A stretch of DNA of 37,307 bases. It comes from Candidatus Peregrinibacteria bacterium. GTDB lineage: Bacteria; Patescibacteriota; Gracilibacteria; UBA1369; LOWO2-01-FULL-3. The notes under the pieces are model-generated. The model did not search any database, was not told the origin of the DNA, and worked only from the letters and a program-made list of their open reading frames with translations. A program made the position numbers and the translations under genes. The stretch covers positions 1 to 37,307 of the forward strand of contig JACRIB010000014.1 of the NCBI GenBank assembly GCA_016235895.1, given 5' to 3'. Shown piece by piece: positions 15,841 through 24,230 of the stretch. The stretch's first letter is position 1, and every line of letters starts with the position of its first letter.

Positions 15841-16587
15841 ATGCAAGAAAAAGGTGGTGAACATTTAGATGCACAGAAAAAGCCTTTGCCGAGGTTCGAA
15901 GATTTATCTGATTGGCTTTTAATGCTTTCTTTGAAGGAGTTTAAGTCTTCGACTTTTCGTCGCGAAGTTAAGGCTGCGGAGAAAGCTTTGGAAAAAGTTA
16001 GGATGTTAAGAAAGAAAGGCAGGCCGAAAAGGATCAGAAAAAATGCAGAAAAACTTATCACAAAACTGCTTTTTGAGACGGAAAAACATCTAGTTAAAGC
16101 GGAAGCACTGGGGCAGCGGCAAAAGGTGGAATTTGCTCGAGAAATAGAGAGTTTTAAAACTGGCAAATATAAAAATCCTAAAAAAACTGCTGAAAAAGAC
16201 TCGCACCCCGAAAGTGTAGATTGGGCTGAGGTGGATATAATCTGGCATACCAAAGATAAGCAGCTAAAGTCATGGTATGTAGACAAAAAAGATGGAGCTG
16301 GGACGTTTCTTCGAAAGCGGGATGATATTAAATTATTTGGTTTTGATTCCTTGAAGGATTCTTTACGATTTGAAAAAGTTGTTCAGATTATTTCTCAAAT
16401 TGCCAATATGTCCAACCCCTCTTACGAATCTTTTAAAGTGATTGCCGATAAATATTCTGACGATTTCGTGTATGGACATGAAGGTGCGTTGAACCTTATT
16501 TTGGCGATGCAAAGGCATTTTCCAAAAAAAGAAAAGAGTGATTCGTTTGGAAGAATTGATATTTTTTTGGTAAAAGATCAAAGGTGA
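15841..16587 (+). CDS. Hypothetical protein downstream of ftsK
   Basis: A 248-residue soluble protein I do not recognise. The N-terminal 110 residues are rich in Lys/Glu helices (KAAEKALEKVRMLRKKGRPKRIRK). The C-terminal part (about 125-245) looks globular, with DWAEVDIIWHTKDKQLKSWY and GRIDIFLVKD. A Shine-Dalgarno-like gaggt at 15825-15829 lies 11 bases before the ATG, inside the ftsK stop region, so the gene is probably cotranscribed with ftsK. No signal peptide or membrane segment. Confidence 0.65.
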   Translation: MQEKGGEHLDAQKKPLPRFEDLSDWLLMLSLKEFKSSTFRREVKAAEKALEKVRMLRKKGRPKRIRKNAEKLITKLLFETEKHLVKAEALGQRQKVEFAREIESFKTGKYKNPKKTAEKDSHPESVDWAEVDIIWHTKDKQLKSWYVDKKDGAGTFLRKRDDIKLFGFDSLKDSLRFEKVVQIISQIANMSNPSYESFKVIADKYSDDFVYGHEGALNLILAMQRHFPKKEKSDSFGRIDIFLVKDQR

Positions 16588-16593
16588 TTTTTG

Positions 16594-16908
16594 CTACTTC
16601 GTCTGAAATCCTTCCAGCGAGTTTTTGAGGTAGCTCAGGCCGGCGAAGTAGATGACTGTGCCGAGGATGAGGGCGATGAGCATGCTCCAGGCGATTATGC
16701 GAAGTTTGGTGCCTGGGACTTTGTAGTAAAAAATGGCTGTAATTAAGGCGGCGCAGATGATGAGTCCGATCCAGATGCCGGGGATTTCAAAAACCTTTAC
16801 GGTGATGGCAAAAATCAGGCTGGTGGCAAAAACGCCGAAAAGTATTAGGGTCAGGCGGGTGAGAAAATTGGGAGGGCGGATTTCGTGGGTGGTGAGGATA
16901 GGGTCCAT
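16594..16908 (-). CDS. Small membrane protein with three hydrophobic segments
   Basis: A 104-residue protein with hydrophobic helices at about 17-38, 43-61 and 69-92. The N-terminus is short and polar. No family recognised and no catalytic residues apparent. It converges with the preceding gene (6-base gap) and lies 9 bases downstream of hepT on the same strand, so it may be expressed from the mntA promoter. Confidence 0.6.
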   Translation of the reverse strand: MDPILTTHEIRPPNFLTRLTLILFGVFATSLIFAITVKVFEIPGIWIGLIICAALITAIFYYKVPGTKLRIIAWSMLIALILGTVIYFAGLSYLKNSLEGFQTK

Positions 16909-16917
16909 GGGGATTAT

Positions 16918-17259
16918 TTAATTTAGGCTTTCTAGTAAGTTGAAAATTTTTATTTTTAATTCTGGTAGTTCTTTTTTGATAATGTTCCAGATCATTATAA
17001 AGTCTATACCAAAATATTCGTGGCTCATTACATCTCTTGTGCCAGCCATTAATTTCCAGGGGATTTCGGGATATTTTTTTCTAAATTCTTCTGGTAAGTT
17101 TTTCGTCGCCTCTCCAATTATTTCTAATCTTCTTACAACTGCGTCTTGAAGTTGGCTATTTTTTGAAAATTGTTCGTATGAAAAAGAAGCAATATATTTT
17201 TCTATATGATTTATACTATTGTTGATGTGTTCTAAAAAGACCTTAGGTTCTTTTTTCAT
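16918..17259 (-). CDS. hepT: HepT-like HEPN toxin (DUF86)
   Basis: A 113-residue all-helical HEPN protein. The catalytic RX4HXY motif is seen as RDVMSHEYF at about residues 75-83, preceded by the DUF86 stretch VVRRLEIIGEATKNLPEEFRKK (position 42-63). In characterised MntA-HepT pairs HepT is an RNA-cleaving toxin. Its tyrosine in this motif is AMPylated by the antitoxin MntA, which shuts it off. All key residues are present. The start overlaps the end of mntA by 17 bases, as usual for this system. Confidence 0.88.
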   Translation of the reverse strand: MKKEPKVFLEHINNSINHIEKYIASFSYEQFSKNSQLQDAVVRRLEIIGEATKNLPEEFRKKYPEIPWKLMAGTRDVMSHEYFGIDFIMIWNIIKKELPELKIKIFNLLESLN

Positions 17260-17536
17260 AAATTATTTTTTGCTCTTCGAGTATTTTGGCTTTAAGGAAA
17301 GGATGAATTCCGTTATAGCTCACAAGATCGATTCTTTTGTTTAATTTTTCTTCCAGTGCAAATTTAAGTTCTAGAAAGTCGAATAGGCTTTTATTTTTCT
17401 TTAGCTTTACCAAGAAATCCACATCGCTGTTTTTTTTATTATCACCGCGAGCAAACGAACCAAAAACGGCGGCTTTTAATACTCCTTGGCTTTTAAAAAT
17501 CGGGAGAGCTTGTTTTTTTATTGCTGCTATTGTCAT
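17243..17536 (-). CDS. mntA: MntA-type nucleotidyltransferase antitoxin
   Basis: A 97-residue minimal nucleotidyltransferase. The active-site signature GSFARGDNKKNSDVDFLV (residues about 26-43) gives the GSx10DxD pattern, and a third acidic residue is likely in RIDLVSY. In known systems MntA transfers AMP to a tyrosine of the partner HepT and thereby neutralises it. Antitoxin is upstream of toxin and overlaps it. The promoter directly abuts the ATG. Confidence 0.88.
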   Translation of the reverse strand: MTIAAIKKQALPIFKSQGVLKAAVFGSFARGDNKKNSDVDFLVKLKKNKSLFDFLELKFALEEKLNKRIDLVSYNGIHPFLKAKILEEQKIIYEKRT

Positions 17537-17542
17537 GGTTCA

Positions 17543-17571
17543 AGTATAGCAAATGCAGAAGCTGAAATCAA
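17543..17571 (-). promoter_or_regulatory. Leaderless promoter of mntA-hepT
   Basis: On the minus strand TTGATT (17566-17571), a 17-base spacer and TATACT (17543-17548) with an extended TGC before it. The ATG at 17536 starts 6 bases after the -10, so the transcript should begin at the start codon. The -35 lies inside the left inverted repeat of the element at 17564-17663. Confidence 0.7.
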
Positions 17572-17663
17572 AATGCCTCACACTACCTGTTTGTTGCTCG
17601 TTCAGGCCGCTCCGAGGCGGGGAGTTCTATGAGTTTTGCCTTGAGCAAGCCGTTTTGATTTTC
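17564..17663. repeat. MITE-like intergenic element with inverted ends
   Basis: A 100-bp block between mntA and purQ. Its ends are an imperfect inverted repeat: gaaatcaaaatgcc at 17564-17577 and gccgttttgattttc at 17649-17663. A GC-rich hairpin (ccgc...gcgg, 17607-17620) and CTTG-AG-CAAG lie inside. The right end (aagccgttttg...ttcgcc) also matches the repeat at 30863-30891, so this is a dispersed family. It supplies the -35 region of mntA. Confidence 0.6.
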
Positions 17664-17680
17664 GCCTTATACATTAGTGA

Positions 17681-18529
17681 TTATTTAAAATAATTTATGC
17701 CATTGCGGAAAATTTGCAGGCCGGCGCCTTCGGTGGGGAAGCGTAAGTTGGCGAAAATATCTTTCGAGTCTGTCTTCGCATTTTTTGCTAAATATTCTCT
17801 CAGAATTTTTTCTTTTTTCAGTTCCCAGCCGTCTTCATTGGTCCAGGAATTGAAGCGTTCGGGGTGGGGCATCATGGCGAAAACTTTGCCGGTTTCGTCG
17901 CAGATACCCGTGATATCTTCCATCGCGCCGTTTGGATTGGCGGGAAATTTATTGTTTGCCGGCGTGCCGTCTTCGTTTACAAATTTGAAAACAATTTGAT
18001 CGTTTTTTTTCATTTTTTCCAGCGTTGACGGTTCCACATAAAAATTTCCTTCGCCGTGGGAAACCGGTAGATGTATTATGTCGATATTGCGTGTCCAGAT
18101 GCACTTTTTTGAGATATTTTTAATGTAAATCCAGTGGCATTCGAGTGACACGTGTACGTTGCGCATGAGCGCGGCCTGGCGCTCCCCATATTTCATGTCT
18201 GTCGCGGGAATAAGACCGAGGTTGGCCATAATTTGCATACCGTTGCAGATGCCGATGACGAGTTTGTCTTGTTTTAGGAAGGTCAGGAAGTCGTCTTTTA
18301 AATTGTTGCGAATTTTGTTGGCGAGAGCATTGCCGGAACCGGTGTCGTCGCCGTAGGAAAAACCGCCGGGGAAAGCGATGATTTGGTAGTTGGAAAGTTT
18401 TTTGGCGGAGGAGATCAGATCATTGATGTGCACAATTTCCGCCTCGCCGCCTGCCCAATTAAAACACTTCGCGGTTTCTTCTTCGCAGTTGATGCCGTAG
18501 CCGGTGATGACGAGAATTTTTGGTTTCAT
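17681..18529 (-). CDS. purQ: Phosphoribosylformylglycinamidine synthase, glutaminase subunit PurQ
   Basis: A 282-residue class I glutamine amidotransferase that feeds ammonia to PurL in the fourth step of purine synthesis. Key motifs: ITGYGINCEEETAKCF at the start, IAFPGGFSYGDDTGSG near 51-67, the nucleophile loop VIGICNGMQIMANLG near residue 95, and MMPHPERF near 229 with the catalytic His and Glu. It is about 50 residues longer than the usual 230. It follows purL by 118 bases on the same strand. Confidence 0.95.
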   Translation of the reverse strand: MKPKILVITGYGINCEEETAKCFNWAGGEAEIVHINDLISSAKKLSNYQIIAFPGGFSYGDDTGSGNALANKIRNNLKDDFLTFLKQDKLVIGICNGMQIMANLGLIPATDMKYGERQAALMRNVHVSLECHWIYIKNISKKCIWTRNIDIIHLPVSHGEGNFYVEPSTLEKMKKNDQIVFKFVNEDGTPANNKFPANPNGAMEDITGICDETGKVFAMMPHPERFNSWTNEDGWELKKEKILREYLAKNAKTDSKDIFANLRFPTEGAGLQIFRNGINYFK

Positions 18530-18647
18530 GATTTCTATTTAATGTTCTTTGGATGAGAGAGTACTTGACGTGAATGGTCTTTGTTTTGTGATTCTCCGCC
18601 GTCGGGACTTTTTAATCTGTTAATTCTGACAAGTCGGGAGAGTCAAT
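18530..18647. other. purL-purQ intergenic gap
   Basis: 118 bp between the purL stop and purQ start. It contains TTGACT on the minus strand at 18639-18644 and a weak long-range pairing (gattctcc with ggagagtc). I see no convincing terminator, promoter pair or RNA motif, and no coding frame. Confidence 0.4.
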
Positions 18648-21600
18648 TTATTCAGAAAATCTGTTAAAAGTTTTGCGGTAATATTGATCGAGTGTGGCGA
18701 TATTGGTTTTTAAAATAATTTTTGAGGGGTTGTCGCCGTTGTTGGTTTTTATTACAAAATTTTGATTGTTGGTTGTTTTTCCGAGTAAGGCAAAGGGTAC
18801 ATTTGCAAAATGTTTTTCGAATTCGGCTTGGCGTTTGGGGTCGATGGTAACGACGAAGCGGGATTGGGATTCGGAGAAGAGTAGATGGTCGAGGCGTGTC
18901 GGCGGAAATTTGTTTTTTGTCGAAAAATTGGAGTTTAATAGGTTTGGGGCGTCCCGAGAATTCGAGTTAAAACCTGGAACTTTAGAGATGTCAATTTCCA
19001 TGCCCATCCGTCCTGCGATGGCTTTTTTGGCCAAAGTTATTCCTAGGCCACCAAATTGTGGGCTTAGTGCTGAGGAAATTAGGCGCTTCTCGACGGCGCT
19101 GCGGAAGGTGCGATAAAGTTTGATGGCGGATTTGGCGTCGACTTTTGGAACGGAGTTGCCGATGAAAGTCTCACCGGGGATAACTTTTGTGATAACTTTT
19201 GGCGCGTTCTCGGGAACGGATTTTGCCAAATCTTTTTGGTATTGAAAATATTCGCTCCCGCCCAGTTCGTCTTTAGTTTCTCCCAAAATATAAATTAAAT
19301 CGCCGGGAAATTTTGGATCGAGAGAAACGGCTAGGGTAAGGTCATCCAGCACGCCAAGTGAGGAAATTAAAAGTGTGGGGGAAACGGAAATTTTTACGGC
19401 TTTGCCTTGCGCGTCAAATCCTTTGAAGTCATTAAACATTGAATCTTTGCCGGAAATATATGGCGTGCCATAAGCAACTGCGTAGTCATAAACGGCTTCG
19501 CAAGCGGCTTTTAGCTGGCCTAATCTTTCCGGTTCATTCGAGCTGCACCAGCAGAAATTGTCCATCAAGGCCAGGTGATCAAGCGTGCCGCCGATGGCGA
19601 TCACATTGCGCACTGCCGTGTCGATGGCGCAAGCGGCCATGTGATAAGTGTCGATTTCGGAATAAATTGGATTCAAGCCCTGCGAACAAATTACACCGCG
19701 GGTGCTTTCCGGAAATGGCTTGGTGACTGAGGCAACGCCGTTTACGCGGCCGCGACCTTGCAGCGGTTTTATGATCGTGCCACCTTGTACGTTGTGGTCG
19801 TATTGAGTGCTGATGAATTCGTAGCTGCAGATGTTTGGGCGGGCGAGCACGTTGAGCAGAGTTTGAGTGAGGTCTGCGGGCTCTGGAAAATCCGGTTCCG
19901 GATTGCGTTTGTGATTTGGTAAATCTTCAATTCTTGTGTAAGTAGTTTTTAAAGATTTTCTTGGCAGACCTTCATGCAGAAAATCCATCGCCAGGTCCAT
20001 GATTTTTTCGTCATTAAATTTTACGACACATCTACCATCATCGGTAAATTCACCGATAACCGTCGATTCTACGTCGCGCTTGGCCATTAATTCTTCAAAT
20101 TCTGTCAGTTTTTCCGATGGAACGGCGAGGGTCATTCTTTCCTGTGATTCGCTGATCCAGATTTGCCAGGGCGAAAGGTTGGGATATTTCGTGGGAACTT
20201 TTTCGAGATTTACGAGGCATCCGCCGCATTCCTTAGCCATTTCTGGTACGGAACAGGAGATGCCGCCGGCGCCGTTATCGGTGATGCTATGGTAAAGTTC
20301 GCGATCACGAGCTTCTTTTACGATTGCGTCGGAGAATTTTTTCTGGGTAATCGGGTCGCCGATTTGTACGGCTGTTGCGGGACTTCCTGAGCTCAAAGCT
20401 TCCGAGGAAAATGTCGCGCCGTGAATTCCGTCCATGCCCACGCGTCCGCCGATTACTACGATTTTATCACCTTTTTCGGCTTTCTTTTCCCAACTGTTTT
20501 TGCCGTTAATTTTTCGCGGAATGAGTCCTATTGTTCCCACAAAAATCAGTGGTTTGCCCTTGTATCCATCATGAAAATAAACAAAACCTTGCGGGGTCGG
20601 GATGCCGCTGCAATTGCCGCCGGCGTTGACTCCTTCGATCACGCCTTCGAGAATTCTGTGAGGGGGGAGAGCGGCATTGGTGAGCTTGGCGTCGCGATAA
20701 ATAGGTTCCTTGTCAAAAGGGTTGCCAACACAAAAACCATATTTATTGATGATCGGTTTGGCACCTTTGCCAAAGCCGAGGCAGTCGCGATTTACGCCGA
20801 TGATTCCGGTGATCGCGCCGCCGAATGGATCGAGGGCGGAAGGGCTGTTGTGGGTTTCGGCTTTGTCGGTAATTATCCAGTTTTCATCGAAAATAATTCC
20901 GCCGGCATTGTCGGAGAAAACTGACATACAAAAGTCTCCTTTTGTAGGTTCAGGCTTAGCTCGGCCTGGCAGAGCCAGATCCTCGCTTTCGCCTTCGCGC
21001 TCGGACCGTGTCCTCGCTTTTGCTTTTCTAATATCGTTAGTCGCTTTCTTGATATAGCCTTTATATAACCCTTGCTCGTTTTGTAAAGCTCGCTCCTGCT
21101 CACGACCGGCTAAACCAGATCGTTCGCCGTCGCTGCGCACTCGCGCTGTGCGCTCGTTATCATCAATTTTTGCGGCGAAGATGGTATGCTTGCAATGTTC
21201 GGACCAGGTTTGAGCGAGAGATTCCAGTTCGATGTCGGTGGGTGGGCGATCTTCTTTTGCAAAATATTTTTTTATGACTTCAAGCGAATCTTTTTCCAGC
21301 GCTAGCGGTCCGCGACGTGTACCGTCTTTGTTTGGAATACCTTCTTTACCTAATTTTAATAATTCTTCTTCGGAAATACTTAAATCCACTTTGTCGACTT
21401 CCGGCTTGCTGCTGAGGTGAACGAGAGGGACGGTGGTGTCCATGCCGTTATCAGCGGCGAATTTCTCGTGACTCTTTATCGTAATGCGTTGGATTAAACT
21501 GTTGGCTAAATTGTCACCGATTTTTTCGACATCTTTTTCAGAGAGCTCGCCTTTAATAAAAATCAGCATCGAGCTATGCACGCTTTCTTCTGCGCTAAAT

Positions 21601-21920
21601 TTTAGTTTGAAAAAGTCTTCAATCGTTTCACGAGCTGTGGTGGCGATATTATCGGTCACGCCGGGCAGAAAGCCGATTTCCAGGGCGAAATTAAAGGAAA
21701 TTTCCTTTTGCGCTTCGTCAATTCCGTATTTTTGACTCACCGGATTTGAGAGCATTTCGGCGATTTCTTTGAGTTCTGATTTTTTGAAATCTTTGTTAAT
21801 GACGTAAACTTCGACAACAGTAGCGGAAGATATATTAAATCCACAAGACTGCAGCTTTTTGGCCATTACTTGAGATTTGCTGTCGTTAACCTTGGTGAAA
21901 ATTTCGATGCGATGCGCCAT
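18648..21920 (-). CDS. purL: Phosphoribosylformylglycinamidine synthase PurL with PurS-like N-terminus and two in-frame repeat insertions
   Basis: A 1090-residue ATP-dependent synthetase converting FGAR to FGAM. Residues 1-160 resemble PurS-type domains (HRIEIFTKVNDSKSQVMAKK), so the PurS bridge protein is probably fused. The PurL core shows WSEHCKHTIFAAKI near 238, AETHNSPSALDPFGGAITG near 350, GGNCSGIPTPQGF, and NVQGGTIIKPL in the second half. There is no glutaminase domain; the separate purQ follows. Two insertions of 26 codons each, at about residues 255-282 and 300-326, interrupt the conserved first half. They belong to the palindromic repeat family also found in galU. Without them the length is 1038. 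The -10 box abuts the ATG. Confidence 0.95.
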   Translation of the reverse strand: MAHRIEIFTKVNDSKSQVMAKKLQSCGFNISSATVVEVYVINKDFKKSELKEIAEMLSNPVSQKYGIDEAQKEISFNFALEIGFLPGVTDNIATTARETIEDFFKLKFSAEESVHSSMLIFIKGELSEKDVEKIGDNLANSLIQRITIKSHEKFAADNGMDTTVPLVHLSSKPEVDKVDLSISEEELLKLGKEGIPNKDGTRRGPLALEKDSLEVIKKYFAKEDRPPTDIELESLAQTWSEHCKHTIFAAKIDDNERTARVRSDGERSGLAGREQERALQNEQGLYKGYIKKATNDIRKAKARTRSEREGESEDLALPGRAKPEPTKGDFCMSVFSDNAGGIIFDENWIITDKAETHNSPSALDPFGGAITGIIGVNRDCLGFGKGAKPIINKYGFCVGNPFDKEPIYRDAKLTNAALPPHRILEGVIEGVNAGGNCSGIPTPQGFVYFHDGYKGKPLIFVGTIGLIPRKINGKNSWEKKAEKGDKIVVIGGRVGMDGIHGATFSSEALSSGSPATAVQIGDPITQKKFSDAIVKEARDRELYHSITDNGAGGISCSVPEMAKECGGCLVNLEKVPTKYPNLSPWQIWISESQERMTLAVPSEKLTEFEELMAKRDVESTVIGEFTDDGRCVVKFNDEKIMDLAMDFLHEGLPRKSLKTTYTRIEDLPNHKRNPEPDFPEPADLTQTLLNVLARPNICSYEFISTQYDHNVQGGTIIKPLQGRGRVNGVASVTKPFPESTRGVICSQGLNPIYSEIDTYHMAACAIDTAVRNVIAIGGTLDHLALMDNFCWCSSNEPERLGQLKAACEAVYDYAVAYGTPYISGKDSMFNDFKGFDAQGKAVKISVSPTLLISSLGVLDDLTLAVSLDPKFPGDLIYILGETKDELGGSEYFQYQKDLAKSVPENAPKVITKVIPGETFIGNSVPKVDAKSAIKLYRTFRSAVEKRLISSALSPQFGGLGITLAKKAIAGRMGMEIDISKVPGFNSNSRDAPNLLNSNFSTKNKFPPTRLDHLLFSESQSRFVVTIDPKRQAEFEKHFANVPFALLGKTTNNQNFVIKTNNGDNPSKIILKTNIATLDQYYRKTFNRFSE
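20939..21022 (-). repeat. In-frame palindromic repeat, copy A (purL)
   Basis: A 78-bp insertion, 26 codons, bracketed by related direct repeats. In the coding sense these are CAAAAGCGAGGAC and CAAAAGGAGAC, with CAAAAG at 21022-21017 and 20944-20939. The centre ctggcagagccagatcctc at about 20965-20983 is identical to copy C in galU, and CTGGC-AGA-GCCAG is a perfect small hairpin. It encodes SEDLALPGR, against SEDLALPVR in galU. Confidence 0.85.
21074..21158 (-). repeat. In-frame palindromic repeat, copy B (purL)
   Basis: A 78-bp insertion, 26 codons, between exact 7-bp direct repeats gctcgtt at 21074-21080 and 21152-21158. Aligned by eye to copy C it shares gctcg at the start, ccagatc in the middle and a c-tgcgc-ctcg--ctgtg-ctcg pattern at the end. 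The small hairpin survives with a G-U pair in the mRNA sense. It encodes a hydrophilic stretch between IDDNE and QGLYKGY. It is a more divergent copy than A and C. Confidence 0.78.
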
Positions 21921-21926
21921 GTTTGA

Positions 21927-21955
21927 AAGATAACATTTTTAAAAAATGCTGGCAA
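21927..21955 (-). promoter_or_regulatory. Leaderless promoter of purL-purQ
   Basis: On the minus strand TTGCCA (21950-21955), a 17-base spacer and TATCTT (21927-21932). The ATG at 21920 begins 6 bases after the -10 box. There is therefore no room for a purine riboswitch or other leader control. Confidence 0.65.
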
Positions 21956-22011
21956 TAAAAACAAAAATATTCTAAAATGCGCTTCGCAATACTTTTTAAT
22001 CTAATAAATAT

Positions 22012-22566
22012 ATGAAAAAAGCTCTTCCCATCCTTTTAACGGCAATGATTTTGGTTGGTTGTTCCTCTCCTACAGTCATGAATGGTGACAAAAAAGTTCC
22101 TCTGGAATCTTATAATGGCGCGAATTTCAGTTTTAAATATCCGGGGGATTTAACTTTGACCAGCAATACCAATATGGTGGCCGGTTTTGGCGCCAGTCTT
22201 AGTGGGGTTGAGGGTTATCAGCCCGCGACAAACTTGAGCTCGGCCAGTATTCAAATAGCCAGTGATGATAGCGCGGCGATGTGTGAAGATGTCAATATTC
22301 AGGCTTTTGGTGGAAAACAGGGTAATCCGAGCACTGTCAGTATTGCCGGTACGGATTTCAAAAAACAGTTTTATCAGGATGCCGGTGCAGGGCAACGTGA
22401 GGATTCGATTGTTTATACTGCCGTGAATAACAAAAAATGCTACAAAATGGCTTTGGTAATGCAATATTCCGTTGTTGAAAATAGCGATGGTAAATTAAAG
22501 AAATTTGATCAACTAAAGCTGGAAAAAGTTTTTCAGGTTGTGGCCGATAGTTTTATATTTAACTAG
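22012..22566 (+). CDS. Putative lipoprotein
   Basis: A 184-residue protein with a lipoprotein signal peptide and lipobox LVGC (Cys at residue 17). The mature part reads as a beta-rich domain: NFSFKYPGDLTLTSN, then paired cysteines MCEDVN and KKCYKM that could form a disulphide. The stretch resembles PsbP/DUF-type lipoproteins in which a short opening strand (FSFKYP) is followed by an uptake-like fold, but I cannot name the family. It converges with the SLH gene with a 9-base gap. Confidence 0.65.
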   Translation: MKKALPILLTAMILVGCSSPTVMNGDKKVPLESYNGANFSFKYPGDLTLTSNTNMVAGFGASLSGVEGYQPATNLSSASIQIASDDSAAMCEDVNIQAFGGKQGNPSTVSIAGTDFKKQFYQDAGAGQREDSIVYTAVNNKKCYKMALVMQYSVVENSDGKLKKFDQLKLEKVFQVVADSFIFN

Positions 22567-22575
22567 GATTGTCGC

Positions 22576-24204
22576 CTATTTCTTGAAATCTTTCATGTCA
22601 CTGTTTGAGATGGAAGTTTTCGCTCCATCCTCATTTTTGCCTGTGGAACTGGCGATGATGGTATAGGACATGTCTGATTCGAAGGAAATTAGCGCGTCGG
22701 ATTTTAGTGTTATTTGGCCGTCTTTGACTTCTACCGTGGCATTATTGGATGGAGTTTCACCACCGGCGTTTTTAATGGTGAAAGTATTGCCGCTGCGATT
22801 CAATTTATAATTTATTTCGTCCAAACAAGGATTTATGCTATTATTGCCGTAATTTTTGCACATGGTAGCGGAAACTTCGTAGCTGTCGGCGCCAACATCT
22901 TTAAAGGTGACATTAAATTTGCTGCCCTGCGTGGTCGCGTCTTTGGCCGGAGCGGTGATTTCCGGCTGATTTAACGGCTTTGGAATTGGTACGGTGATTT
23001 TTTTGGCTATGTAGCTGTCGTCTTCGAAAGTGATTTTTAAAAGATAGTCTTTGGATGGAAGTTTGAGTTCGTCATTGGTAAGGGTGTCGCTGCAGCGATG
23101 AGGAAAACGCGGGCGGTCACACATTGAACCGGTTTGGCTTTTGGGGTCGGTGTCCTTGAGATCTGTAAGGTACATTAATCTTGGTTGTAGAGCTGGCGGA
23201 AGGTCTACGGTAAGCGGCATTTCGATGGCGTATTTTTTGTTTTCTTTCAACTTCAGATCCGGCCTTTCCAAGTAAACGTCAAATTCAAAAGTATTGCCTT
23301 CCGGGTAACTGGTGTTGGTGCCGTTGGCGCTGGTCAATAAAATTTGATCGAGTTGAAAATTTGCTTTGGCGTCTTTTAGCACTAATGCATCAGGTTTGTA
23401 GAAAGTGTAAGATTGCTGTTCTTGTTCGTAAAAAGCTTTTTTATCCGATGAGTAATAGTAGTCTTCGCCATTATCTTTTATCGCTTTCATTCGATAGAGC
23501 ATTTCTGCTACTTCTTTGCGGGACATGGAGTCGTTTGGCAGAAATTCGTAGTAGTAAGGGCCTTTTTCTTCCGCTTTGGAAATATCAATGTGTTTTGTGC
23601 CAACGGTGTTGGTTTTCAGCGCATATTCCAGATATTTGTAGAACCAAAGTTTCGAATCTTGAGTATCTGCAGGCATGCCTTCTATGCCTTGAAATTTCCA
23701 TTTTTTTTCGGGAATGTCATTATTTGTAAACTCTATTGAGGCCATTTTTATGGCTTCGGCACGTTTGACACAAACGTCGGGGCGGAATTTTCCGTCTTTG
23801 TAACCTTCGATGGTTTTGTGCTCGCGGGCGGTGCGGATGTAGGGCGCATACCACTCGGAATCGGGTGTGTCCGGAAATAATTCAGCGGTGGATTTGCCGG
23901 AGTCTACTGAAAGAGTTTTAAAAAGCATTTTCAGAAACTCGGCACGATTTACGCATTTGTCAGGTTTAAACGTGCCATCTTCGTAGCCGTTGATGACCTG
24001 ATTTTGTTGCATCCAGAGGATGGAATTTTGGTAGTTGGTTTGATCGTTGACATCTGAAAAATCGGCAAAAGCCGGGAAAATTTGCGAGAAAATTAGAACA
24101 ACTGCAACTGCGAGTGGAGCAAGAAATTTTGAGGAAAATTTCATAGAACTGTCAAAATATTTACCCTCGTTGGCTTTATGAATTAATCTGTTTTCTGTAA
24201 ACAT
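22576..24204 (-). CDS. Secreted SLH-domain protein with C-terminal beta-sandwich-like region
   Basis: Up to 542 residues. The first ATG (24204) gives a 20-residue polar leader; an internal ATG at 24144 starts a perfect signal peptide (MKFSSKFLAPLAVAVVLIF), so the shorter start may be the real one. Three SLH repeats follow from about residue 48 to 245, with GYEDGTFKPDKCVNRAEFLKM and GYKDGKFRPDVCVKRAEAIKM. Residues 270-540 contain Ig-like strands (SKFNVTFKDVGADSYEVSATM). It is probably held on the cell surface by SLH-polymer binding. Function beyond that is unknown. Confidence 0.82.
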   Translation of the reverse strand: MFTENRLIHKANEGKYFDSSMKFSSKFLAPLAVAVVLIFSQIFPAFADFSDVNDQTNYQNSILWMQQNQVINGYEDGTFKPDKCVNRAEFLKMLFKTLSVDSGKSTAELFPDTPDSEWYAPYIRTAREHKTIEGYKDGKFRPDVCVKRAEAIKMASIEFTNNDIPEKKWKFQGIEGMPADTQDSKLWFYKYLEYALKTNTVGTKHIDISKAEEKGPYYYEFLPNDSMSRKEVAEMLYRMKAIKDNGEDYYYSSDKKAFYEQEQQSYTFYKPDALVLKDAKANFQLDQILLTSANGTNTSYPEGNTFEFDVYLERPDLKLKENKKYAIEMPLTVDLPPALQPRLMYLTDLKDTDPKSQTGSMCDRPRFPHRCSDTLTNDELKLPSKDYLLKITFEDDSYIAKKITVPIPKPLNQPEITAPAKDATTQGSKFNVTFKDVGADSYEVSATMCKNYGNNSINPCLDEINYKLNRSGNTFTIKNAGGETPSNNATVEVKDGQITLKSDALISFESDMSYTIIASSTGKNEDGAKTSISNSDMKDFKK

Positions 24205-24230
24205 GGTGGCATAATTAAATTATGGGGCTT

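Noticed and set aside
20939..21158. Sequencing or assembly artefact as the source of the purL insertions
   Set aside because: Both keep the reading frame, each has its own flanking repeat, and a relative of the same element occurs in galU over 11 kb away.
21921..22011. Purine riboswitch ahead of purL
   Set aside because: The -10 box ends 6 bases from the ATG, so there is no leader RNA.
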